DNA of 5,072 nt from Dehalococcoidia bacterium (GTDB lineage: Bacteria; Chloroflexota; Dehalococcoidia; SZUA-161). Numbering within the stretch: the stretch's first letter is position 1; each line of letters begins with the position of its first letter. Positions 1-5,072 of the stretch are shown here, piece by piece. The notes beneath the pieces are model-generated. The model made no database searches. It had not been told where the DNA came from and worked only from the letters and a program-made list of their open reading frames with translations. The position numbers and the translations under genes are program-made. The stretch covers positions 1-5,072 of the forward strand of contig JACUUS010000160.1 of NCBI GenBank assembly GCA_014859215.1, written 5' to 3'.

Positions 1-19
1 GATCAGGGAAAATGTCAGT
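1..19 (+). repeat. Solitary 19-bp repeat copy, IS-end-like
   Basis: This copy matches the 19-mer GTTCAGCGAAAATGTCAGT at 5051-5069 in 17 of 19 positions (differences at positions 2 and 7) and lies in the same orientation. It also shares the core ATGTCAGT with the third copy at 5026-5044. The pattern resembles the repeated terminal sequences of IS21-type insertion sequences, but that family call rests on pattern memory. An intact element lying to the left would show the inverse sequence here (ACTGACAT...), so this copy is better read as a relic or detached end. The repeat is seen directly; its origin is inferred. Confidence 0.6.
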
Positions 20-27
20 CCAGGTAA

Positions 28-56
28 TTGACAAAATGAAACAAATAATGCAATAT
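28..56 (+). promoter_or_regulatory. Candidate promoter of the tetR-ABC operon
   Basis: A perfect -35 hexamer TTGACA lies at 28-33. With a 17-bp spacer the -10 would be CAATAT at 51-56, which keeps only the conserved second A and final T plus one more match (3 of 6). TATGTT at 54-59 is a better hexamer, but its spacer of 20 bp is too long. The surroundings are very AT-rich compared with the genes. Transcription would start near position 63, giving a leader of about 20 nt before the gene. The weak -10 makes this a moderate call. Confidence 0.45.
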
Positions 57-62
57 GTTTCA
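37..62. promoter_or_regulatory. Imperfect palindrome, likely TetR-family operator
   Basis: The outer arms TGAAACA (37-43) and TGTTTCA (56-62) are perfect inverted repeats, and AT/AT inside them also pair. In total 9 of 13 symmetric positions match over 26 bp, centred between 49 and 50. The site covers the spacer and -10 of the candidate promoter and lies 20 bp before the start codon of the TetR-family gene. TetR-family repressors commonly bind such palindromes in their own promoters, so autoregulation is the simplest reading. The palindrome is seen; binding is inferred. Confidence 0.55.
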
Positions 63-81
63 AAAAGTTCACTGAGGTGGA

Positions 82-696
82 ATGAAGGGGTTCGATCGCC
101 GGACCGAAAAGAAGAAGGAACGAATCCGCCGGGCCGCGCTGGAGCTCTTCCGGGCACACGGATTCAAGAAGGTCGGTGTCAGGGACATAGCGCGCAGGGC
201 CGATGTGTCCCAGGTCACTATATATAAGTACTTCGGCAGCAAGGATGAACTGGTCCGGGACACCGTCACCATCCAGTTGCTTGACGCGGCCGAAAGATAC
301 CGGGCGGTGGTCCATAGTGACTGCCCGTACCAGGAGAAGATAGAGGTTATCTTTCTTGACAAGACTGGGATGGCCCGTGAGTTCAACGGGGAATTTGTGC
401 GGGAGATTTTCTCGGTTGACCCGGACATCCGCCAGGTTGTCCAGAACCTGGCCGCGCAAGCCCAGCAGTTTCTGATCGACTTCTTCGAAGAGGGCAAGAC
501 GCTCGGACACATAAGCCCGGACCTTTCACGGGATACTTTTCTCGCATATATGGAGATTCTGCGCAGCGGCTTGACGGCCGCATCTGCCTACTGGACGGAC
601 CCTGAACAAAACGTGAAGCTCATGCGTGAGTTGAGAGCGCTCATGTTTTACGGCCTTGCCGGAAAGAGCGAGCCTCAGGAAAGGGAGCTAAGATGA
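82..696 (+). CDS. TetR/AcrR-family transcriptional regulator
   Basis: This 204-aa protein has the usual TetR-family length. Residues 13-60 form the DNA-binding domain: helix 1 around ERIRRAALELFRAHGF, then the helix-turn-helix with VRDIARRADVSQVTIYKYFGSKDEL (about 33-57), the classic family signature. The N-terminus is rich in Lys and Arg. Residues from about 65 onward are a predicted helical ligand-binding and dimerisation domain with no recognisable ligand signature. The ATG at 82 is preceded by GAGG at 74-77, a slightly short spacing, and no upstream in-frame start fits the HTH better. The stop overlaps the ATPase start by 4 bases, so regulator and exporter are translationally coupled. It probably acts as a local repressor at the palindrome at 37-62 and is released by a small molecule carried by the exporter; that role is inferred from family habit and position. 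Confidence 0.93.
   Translation: MKGFDRRTEKKKERIRRAALELFRAHGFKKVGVRDIARRADVSQVTIYKYFGSKDELVRDTVTIQLLDAAERYRAVVHSDCPYQEKIEVIFLDKTGMAREFNGEFVREIFSVDPDIRQVVQNLAAQAQQFLIDFFEEGKTLGHISPDLSRDTFLAYMEILRSGLTAASAYWTDPEQNVKLMRELRALMFYGLAGKSEPQERELR
682..687 (+). promoter_or_regulatory. Ribosome binding site of the ABC ATPase gene
   Basis: AGGGAG lies inside the end of the regulator gene, five bases before the ATG at 693. It supports that start over any internal one and fits the ATGA stop/start overlap. Confidence 0.7.
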
Positions 697-1556
697 CCCG
701 TGACGCAATACTGGCGGAGAGACTTGCCTACTGGTACGGCGACCTGATGGCCGTCGACCATATCAGTTTCAATGTAGCCGAGGGCGAAATTGTATCTTTC
801 CTCGGTCCAAACGGGGCCGGCAAGACAACAGCGGTGAAGATGCTTACCGGGCAGCTCCGGCCCAAGTCGGGGAAAGCGCAGCTTCTGGGCATGGACGTCG
901 CCCGGGATATTCAACGTGTTCAGCAGGAGATCGGCGTCTGCTTCGAGTTCACCAATGTCTACGAGCAGATGAGCGCCCTGGAGAACCTTAGACTGTTCGC
1001 TCGCTTATTCGATGTACGCGACTTTGACGCCTATGCTCTTCTGAACAGGGTAGGCCTTGCCGGCCGGGAGAAAGACCGGGTTGAGGGGTACTCCAAGGGC
1101 ATGAAACAGCGGCTTATGATTGCCCGTTCGCTGGTAAACCGGCCAAGAGTCCTTTTCCTGGACGAGCCCACCGCGGGATTGGACCCGACGTCCGCTGAAT
1201 CGATCCGGGGCATAATCCTGGAAGAGCGCGATCGGGGTGCGACTGTTTTTCTCACCACTCACGATATGCTGGAAGCCGACAAGCTCTCCGACCGGGTAGC
1301 CTTTATGAACCAGGGCAAGATCGTGGCAATGGACACCCCGCACAAGCTCAAGCTGCAGTACGGCAGAAGATCTCTCAAGGTGGAGGTCTCGGCCAACGGC
1401 GGGCTCGAGAAGCGGGAGATAGCCCTGGACAAGCCGGAAACCCCTGAGGCTGTGCGGGAGCTTTTCGCCAGGGAGAAGATTCTCACGGTGCATAGCGAGG
1501 AGGCGACCCTGGAAGACATCTTCATCCGGATGACCGGGCGGGGGCTGGACGAGTGA
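693..1556 (+). CDS. ABC-2 type exporter, ATP-binding subunit
   Basis: This 287-aa cytoplasmic ATPase would power the membrane subunits encoded by the next two genes. The motifs are in order: Walker A GPNGAGKT (38-45), signature YSKGMKQ (133-139, a common LSGGQ variant in this class), Walker B RVLFLDEP with D157 and catalytic E158, D-loop GLDP (162-165) and switch His H190 in TTHD. The Q-loop position holds Glu (E85, in GVCFEF) instead of Gln, a variant I believe also occurs in other ABC-2 drug and lipid exporters. Residues from about 228 to the end form the extra C-terminal domain typical of COG1131-like ATPases (DrrA/CcmA-like), ending in TLEDIFIRMTG. The start overlaps the regulator stop (ATGA), and the stop overlaps the first permease start (GTGA). 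All nucleotide-binding motifs look competent. The substrate is unknown. Confidence 0.94.
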   Translation: MTRDAILAERLAYWYGDLMAVDHISFNVAEGEIVSFLGPNGAGKTTAVKMLTGQLRPKSGKAQLLGMDVARDIQRVQQEIGVCFEFTNVYEQMSALENLRLFARLFDVRDFDAYALLNRVGLAGREKDRVEGYSKGMKQRLMIARSLVNRPRVLFLDEPTAGLDPTSAESIRGIILEERDRGATVFLTTHDMLEADKLSDRVAFMNQGKIVAMDTPHKLKLQYGRRSLKVEVSANGGLEKREIALDKPETPEAVRELFAREKILTVHSEEATLEDIFIRMTGRGLDE

Positions 1557-2608
1557 ACTCGCGGATCATCAGAACCCTCATTCTGAAGGATCTCGCACTT
1601 TTCTCCCGCAATATGCTGTTTGTCTTGCTCACCATTCTCAGCCTGGGTATCTACCTGGTCATCTACCATGTGCTGCCCGCCGACGTCGACGAGAGACTCG
1701 AAATCGGGCTTTATGCGCCCGTTTTGCCGCCGGTGATCGGAGAGCTGGAACAGGAGGGGCTCAGGTTCGAGCTGGTTGAATCCGAAGAGGTCCTGGTCGA
1801 AAGAGTGGCCGCAGGCACTTACCCGGCGGGCGTGGTAATCCCGACGGATACATTTGAGCGATTCCAAGAAGGGCTCGAACCCCGCATAAGCGTCTACTAC
1901 TGGGCGGAGGCGCCGGAGGCGGTCAGGGTCGCCATCGAGGCGCTCTTCCGGGAACTGTTTTTTGTGATGGCCGGGCAGCCTCTTCCCGTGGAAATCAGCG
2001 AACAGGTCCTGGGTCCGGACATGACAGGTGAGCAGGTCCCGCTGCGCGACCGGCTGCTCATCGTATTCGTAGTGCTGATCCTGGTCACCGAGGTATTCTT
2101 CCTGGCAACCCTGATCGGCGAGGAAGTGGCGCGGCGTACCGCCCAGGCTCTGCTCGTCACACCGGCAACCTCCACGGATCTGTTCGTCGCCAAGGGGATC
2201 CTGGGCGTAGGCGTGGCGTTCGCGCAGGCCATGCTGCTGGTAGCGCTGACTGCCGGTTTCGGCCAGCAGCCCGCGATTGTGCTGGTTGCGTTGCTGCTCG
2301 GTGCCGTGCTCGTGACGGGGCTCGGTTTCCTGATTGCCACGGTGGGCAAGGATATCATGTCCGTAACAGCATGGGCATTCCCTGTTCTCATCCTGCTGAT
2401 CATTCCCGCCATGGTGATACTCTTCCCCGGCCAGGCTGCGGGCTGGGTTCAGGCAATCCCGTCCTATCCCCTGGTTGACGTTTTGCATGAGACATTGATC
2501 TACGGGGCCGGCTGGGGCGAGCTGCGGAACAGCTTTTTGATCCTCCTGGGGTTCAACGTGGTGATACTCGGTGCCGGGATACTGGCCCTGGGCAGGAGGC
2601 TGCGATGA
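1553..2608 (+). CDS. ABC-2 type exporter permease, first subunit
   Basis: This 351-aa integral membrane protein has the ABC-2 layout: a short cytoplasmic leader with a LILKDLALFSRN segment, one membrane helix (about 21-41), a large extracytoplasmic domain (about 43-165), then five helices (about 167-188, 212-234, 241-263, 273-292, 326-347). Between helices 2 and 3 lies the cytoplasmic coupling segment EEVARRTAQALLVTP (190-204), the family's E-x-R-x-T...TP pattern that contacts the ATPase. Translation starts at GTG, overlapping the ATPase stop by 4 bases. No clear AGGAG precedes it, only a G-rich run at 1536-1545, so translation probably depends on coupling. The next in-frame Met (residue 21) would remove the leader, so GTG is preferred. 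It pairs with the following, similarly built permease. The family resembles NatB/ABC2_membrane_3 proteins; the substrate cannot be inferred. Confidence 0.9.
   Translation: MNSRIIRTLILKDLALFSRNMLFVLLTILSLGIYLVIYHVLPADVDERLEIGLYAPVLPPVIGELEQEGLRFELVESEEVLVERVAAGTYPAGVVIPTDTFERFQEGLEPRISVYYWAEAPEAVRVAIEALFRELFFVMAGQPLPVEISEQVLGPDMTGEQVPLRDRLLIVFVVLILVTEVFFLATLIGEEVARRTAQALLVTPATSTDLFVAKGILGVGVAFAQAMLLVALTAGFGQQPAIVLVALLLGAVLVTGLGFLIATVGKDIMSVTAWAFPVLILLIIPAMVILFPGQAAGWVQAIPSYPLVDVLHETLIYGAGWGELRNSFLILLGFNVVILGAGILALGRRLR
2594..2599 (+). promoter_or_regulatory. Ribosome binding site of the second permease gene
   Basis: A perfect AGGAGG lies within the last codons of the first permease gene, five bases before the ATG at 2605. 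It is the strongest site in the operon and fixes this start. Confidence 0.8.
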
Positions 2609-3660
2609 ACCTTCAACGCATACGGGTTCTGCTGGGGAAAGATCTCGTTCGCGGACCCAAGAACGTCATCTTCATCATGGCTGTCGTCATGCCCGTTCTC
2701 ATCTCCGTTGTCATCACGTTTCTGTTCGGCGCTCTGGCGGAGCCGGAGCCAAGGCTGGGAATAGTGGATGAGGGGGATTCACGGCTCGTAGGAATGCTGG
2801 AGGAACTCCCATCGATTGAGACTGCCGTCTATGGCACGGCGGGTGAGCTGAAGGAAGTGGTCAGGGCGGGTCACGCGGATATTGGCATCGTGCTCCCGGA
2901 TGGACTCGACGAGATGATTACTACGGGGGAGCCCGTGGAAATCGAGACATACATCTGGGGTGAGAGCCTGGCGCAGGACCGGGCTATGCTGGGAGCGGCG
3001 CTTGTCGCCCAGATAAGGGAACTGGCCGGCCAGGAGCCTCCCGTCGTAATCGATTCCATCGTACTGGGCGAGGCGGATATCCCCTGGTCGGACCGCATGT
3101 TACCCTTGATCGTGCTCATAACGATATTCATTGCGGGTATGCTGTTACCCGCTTCTCTGATAATCGAGGAGAAAGAAAGGAAAACGCTCCAGGCGTTGGT
3201 CGTGACTCCTACCACCGCGGGAGAAATCTTCACCTCGAAGGCGCTTATCGGGCTGTTCCTGAGCCTCTTTACAGGAGTGGTGGTCCTGGCTTTGAACCAG
3301 GCGTTCAGCATCCAGCCTGCGCTCCTGATTTTCGTGCTGGCGCTGGGCGGGATAATGGCGGCGGGACTGGGGGTGCTGATGGGGATCTTTGTGAAAGACT
3401 ACACTACCCTCTTCACCCTGTGGAGACCGGTGGGAATATTCCTCTTTCTCCCGGCTTTCATCTACATGTTCCCCCAGATACCAGAATGGATAGCCACGGT
3501 GTTTCCCACCTATTATCTGGTCGAGCCGGTCATGGAGATAAGCCTGCGCGGCGGCGGCTGGTCGGAGATCGCGACGGACGTTCTGATAGTAGTGGGGCTC
3601 AATGCCCTGCTGCTGGCAGTCGTGGCTTTCGCGGTGAGGAATGCCAGGCTGTACGCGTAA
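2605..3660 (+). CDS. ABC-2 type exporter permease, second subunit
   Basis: This protein is also 351 aa, with the same plan as the preceding permease: leader with VLLGKDLVRGPKN, helix 1 (about 21-43), extracytoplasmic domain (about 45-163), then five helices (about 165-187, 211-232, 238-262, 274-290, 322-344). The coupling segment EEKERKTLQALVVTP (188-202) is closer to the usual ABC-2 pattern than that of its partner. The external domain contains RLGIVDEGDSRLVGML and the later ADIGIVLPDGLDEMI, features common in the NatB/ABC2_membrane_3 group. The start overlaps the first permease stop as ATGA, behind a perfect AGGAGG. The gene ends the operon with TAA, followed by a hairpin. The two permeases are clearly related yet well diverged, so a heterodimer on one ATPase dimer is the likely assembly. 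Drug, bacteriocin, lipid or ion export are all possible. Confidence 0.92.
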   Translation: MNLQRIRVLLGKDLVRGPKNVIFIMAVVMPVLISVVITFLFGALAEPEPRLGIVDEGDSRLVGMLEELPSIETAVYGTAGELKEVVRAGHADIGIVLPDGLDEMITTGEPVEIETYIWGESLAQDRAMLGAALVAQIRELAGQEPPVVIDSIVLGEADIPWSDRMLPLIVLITIFIAGMLLPASLIIEEKERKTLQALVVTPTTAGEIFTSKALIGLFLSLFTGVVVLALNQAFSIQPALLIFVLALGGIMAAGLGVLMGIFVKDYTTLFTLWRPVGIFLFLPAFIYMFPQIPEWIATVFPTYYLVEPVMEISLRGGGWSEIATDVLIVVGLNALLLAVVAFAVRNARLYA

Positions 3661-3690
3661 GTTTGCCGGCCTCTGCCCGGAAAATAAGCC

Positions 3691-3713
3691 GGGGGCGTCC
3701 ATTGAACGCCCCC
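3691..3713. terminator. Hairpin between convergent genes, probable terminator
   Basis: The arms GGGGGCGT (3691-3698) and ACGCCCCC (3706-3713) make a perfect 8-bp GC-rich stem with a 7-base loop. Read on the - strand, the stem is followed three bases later by TTATTTT, so it works best as an intrinsic terminator for the acyl-CoA dehydrogenase gene, which ends 25 bp before it. On the + strand only CTGACCTTGTTG follows, a weak U-tract, so termination of the exporter operon here is less certain. A second, shorter and overlapping pairing, CCCGG (3676-3680) with CCGGG (3689-3693), is possible. Confidence 0.7.
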
Positions 3714-3737
3714 CTGACCTTGTTGCGGGAAATTACT

Positions 3738-4898
3738 CTAGCCTACTACCGCCTTGCCGATAAGCAGGCGGGCAATGATCATCTTCTGTATTTGCGGCGG
3801 CCCGTCGCCGAGCTGGTACCCCAGGACATCGCGGAGCCTGGTCGAGATCATGTGTTCCGTGCTGTAGCCGGGGTGCCCGATCAGCACAAGCATATCCTTA
3901 ACGCACTGGACGGAGACCTCGACGCTGAACCACTTGGCCATCGAGGATTCAACAGTGTGGGGCTGCCCTTCGTCTTTAAGCCAAAGAGTCCGGTAGCAGA
4001 GCATCCTTGCCGCTTCGATCATGGTATGGTGTTCGGCGATCTGGAATGATACTCCCTGGTAGGATGCGATGGCCCTGCCAAAGGTTTTCCTTTCCTTTGC
4101 CCATTCCATGGCATCGGCCAGCGACGCCTGGGCGCGAGCGAGGCAGGTGAGGGCTACTATTATCCTCAGCCAGTCAAGGGTCCCCATCACGGTGTAGAAG
4201 CCCATGCCTTCAGGCCCTTCCCTGAACCTGGCGGGGACGCGCACGTCGTCGAAGGTTACGAAGCTGGGGTACAGTCCGGCATTGCCCATCCACGGCAGGG
4301 GCCTTATGGTCACGCCAGGCAGGTTGGTGGGAATCCAGAAGAGGCTTATGCCCTTGAAACCTGCGCTGGGATCGGTCTTGGTCGAGATTGATACCGCGTC
4401 TGCAATAGTGGCTCCCGGAAGCGGGGTCTTCTCGCCGTTGATAATATAGTCATCTCCGTCTCGGACGGCTTTGGTGACGATTCCAGCGGCATCGGAGCCC
4501 GCGGCGGACTCTGTGAAGCCGAAGGAATGCCGCCTGTCCCTGCTGATCAGGGCAGGAAACCATTCGTCCTGCACATCCTGGGGCAAAGTCTGGAGAAGAG
4601 CGCTCGTAGCCTCCATGCCGCCTACAGCCTCAACGGTTGGGTCTACTTTGTGGACTTCTTCGTGGATAATGCCTATCTCGACATGGCCGAGCGGATAGCC
4701 GCCGTACTTCTCGGGGACATTAATCTTCGTCCAACCCAGCTCTACTATCTTCTTATCAATGTCGTGCAAGGCACGGTGCAGATCCTCCGGCGGCATCTTG
4801 GAGCGTTCGAGGGCGCCGGGAGCGAGTTCCTTTTGTGCGAATCTCCTGACTTCCTGCCGCAGCGTTTCCTGCTCGGGAGTAAAGCCAAATCCTCCCAT
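3738..4898 (-). CDS. Acyl-CoA dehydrogenase with atypical active site
   Basis: This 386-aa protein matches the usual length of soluble FAD-dependent acyl-CoA dehydrogenases, which oxidise an acyl-CoA to the 2,3-enoyl-CoA and pass electrons to electron-transfer flavoprotein. The order is: N-terminal helical domain (about 1-120), FAD-binding motif FGFTESAAGSD (126-136), middle beta domain with DYIINGEKT (150-158) and FDDVRVP (216-222), then the C-terminal helical domain with ERKTFGRAIASYQ (269-281) and RLRD (354-357). Aligned by hand to medium-chain enzymes, the catalytic Glu of the YEGT motif is replaced by D365 (GDGPPQIQ), the usual GG-x-GY is GHPGY (341-345), and the Trp-Ile-Thr flavin-contact segment reads PLP (159-161). 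No Glu occupies the alternative base position of isovaleryl-type enzymes (L244 there). It is a real family member, but its substrate is open. The start is supported by AGGAG nine bases upstream. Confidence 0.92.
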   Translation of the reverse strand: MGGFGFTPEQETLRQEVRRFAQKELAPGALERSKMPPEDLHRALHDIDKKIVELGWTKINVPEKYGGYPLGHVEIGIIHEEVHKVDPTVEAVGGMEATSALLQTLPQDVQDEWFPALISRDRRHSFGFTESAAGSDAAGIVTKAVRDGDDYIINGEKTPLPGATIADAVSISTKTDPSAGFKGISLFWIPTNLPGVTIRPLPWMGNAGLYPSFVTFDDVRVPARFREGPEGMGFYTVMGTLDWLRIIVALTCLARAQASLADAMEWAKERKTFGRAIASYQGVSFQIAEHHTMIEAARMLCYRTLWLKDEGQPHTVESSMAKWFSVEVSVQCVKDMLVLIGHPGYSTEHMISTRLRDVLGYQLGDGPPQIQKMIIARLLIGKAVVG

Positions 4899-4907
4899 TC
4901 GCTGGCT

Positions 4908-4912
4908 CTCCT
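4908..4912 (-). promoter_or_regulatory. Ribosome binding site of the acyl-CoA dehydrogenase gene
   Basis: On the - strand AAAGGAGAG precedes the ATG; the AGGAG core is nine bases from the start codon (4896-4898). It supports this start. Confidence 0.75.
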
Positions 4913-4942
4913 TTCTCGTATCCTGCCTTCAGGTCCGCCACG

Positions 4943-4972
4943 AGTATAGCACGCGCACGTTCGCACCGTCAA
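4943..4972 (-). promoter_or_regulatory. Sigma-70/sigma-A type promoter for the acyl-CoA dehydrogenase gene
   Basis: On the - strand TTGACG (4967-4972, 5 of 6 consensus) and TATACT (4943-4948, 5 of 6) are separated by 18 bp. Transcription should start near 4936, giving a leader of about 38 nt that contains the ribosome binding site. The gene therefore has its own promoter and is probably monocistronic, since a hairpin follows its stop codon. Confidence 0.75.
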
Positions 4973-4981
4973 GAAAACCCC

Positions 4982-4995
4982 AGGACTATAATCCT
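4982..4995. promoter_or_regulatory. Short palindrome upstream of the dehydrogenase promoter
   Basis: AGGACTATAATCCT matches its own reverse complement in 12 of 14 positions. It lies about 10 bp upstream of the -35 box of the - strand promoter, where an activator or repressor could bind. It also contains a perfect + strand TATAAT (4987-4992), but no -35 hexamer sits at the right distance. No family of binding protein can be named. Confidence 0.3.
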
Positions 4996-5025
4996 ATGCC
5001 TCGCAGGCCGACCCGATCTGTTGTT

Positions 5026-5069
5026 GTCCAGCGATTATGTCAGTCTATTTGTTCAGCGAAAATGTCAGT
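5026..5069 (+). repeat. Two tandem 19-bp repeats, likely IS21-type element end
   Basis: Two direct copies, GTCCAGCGATTATGTCAGT (5026-5044) and GTTCAGCGAAAATGTCAGT (5051-5069), match in 16 of 19 positions and start 25 bp apart. Multiple short direct repeats with about this period are typical of the ends of IS21-family elements, whose body would then continue to the right, beyond the window. If so, the element tip would be near TGTCAGT at 5038. No transposase reading frame is visible here, so the family call is an inference. Confidence 0.5.
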
Positions 5070-5072
5070 AAC

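Noticed and set aside
12..227. 71-aa open frame on the + strand starting in the left repeat
   Set aside because: It has no ribosome binding site and overlaps the regulator gene in another frame, and the part past position 82 is an out-of-frame reading of the HTH region.
69..512. 147-aa open frame on the - strand opposite the regulator
   Set aside because: It is a Ser/Arg-rich shadow frame with no motif and no promoter of its own.
1259..2488. 409-aa open frame on the - strand opposite the ATPase and first permease
   Set aside because: Its composition is rich in Gln, His, Arg and Asp with no domain pattern, and it lies opposite two well-supported genes. It is a shadow of their codon bias.
3420..4049. 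209-aa open frame on the + strand across the permease end and the dehydrogenase
   Set aside because: It runs out of frame through the permease end, through the hairpin and antisense through the dehydrogenase, and it shows no family motif.
4987..4992. Perfect TATAAT on the + strand reading towards the right-edge repeats
   Set aside because: No acceptable -35 hexamer lies 16-18 bp upstream and no gene follows within the window, so a promoter call is not supported.
1..5072. Composite transposon formed by two complete flanking insertion sequences
   Set aside because: The edge repeats are in the same orientation, no transposase gene is visible, and inverted partner ends are absent, so only end-like repeats can be claimed.
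1..5072. CRISPR array, tRNA, rRNA, riboswitch or toxin-antitoxin/defence module
   Set aside because: No regularly spaced repeat array, no cloverleaf or rRNA core sequence, and no small gene pair or defence domain was seen on either strand.

Overview
The window looks like bacterial accessory chromosome of moderately high GC content (an estimate by eye, not counted). It has strong Shine-Dalgarno sites, a sigma-70/sigma-A type promoter and tightly packed genes. The style of the proteins (a TetR regulator joined to an ABC-2 exporter, and a stand-alone acyl-CoA dehydrogenase) together with IS-like terminal repeats fits an anaerobic Firmicutes lineage of the Peptococcaceae kind. That assignment is an impression from sequence style, and no marker gene in the window tests it.

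Layout. Positions 1-81 hold one copy of a 19-bp repeat, then an AT-rich control region with a -35-like TTGACA and a 26-bp imperfect palindrome, then the ribosome binding site of the first gene. Positions 82-3660 are a compact four-gene operon on the + strand: a TetR-family repressor, an ABC ATPase and two ABC-2 permeases of 351 aa each. Each junction is a 4-base start/stop overlap (ATGA, GTGA, ATGA). Positions 3661-3737 hold a GC-rich hairpin between convergent genes. Positions 3738-4898 encode an acyl-CoA dehydrogenase on the - strand, with a good promoter and ribosome binding site in 4899-4972. The right edge (5026-5069) carries two tandem copies of the same 19-bp repeat that opens the window, resembling the multiple terminal repeats of IS21-type elements.

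How the genes work together. The regulator probably binds the palindrome in its own promoter and controls the whole operon. The ATPase and the two unequal permeases would form one heteromeric ABC-2 exporter, probably for a toxic, lipophilic or antibiotic-like compound that is also the inducer; the substrate cannot be read from sequence. The acyl-CoA dehydrogenase is transcribed separately and towards the operon, so a functional link is not shown. Its active site is atypical: Asp at the usual catalytic Glu position, and Pro-Leu-Pro where the flavin-shielding Trp-Ile-Thr segment usually lies.

I found no convincing evidence of a wholly undescribed system. The points most worth a second look are the dehydrogenase active site, the same-orientation terminal repeats at both edges, and the palindrome in the regulator promoter.
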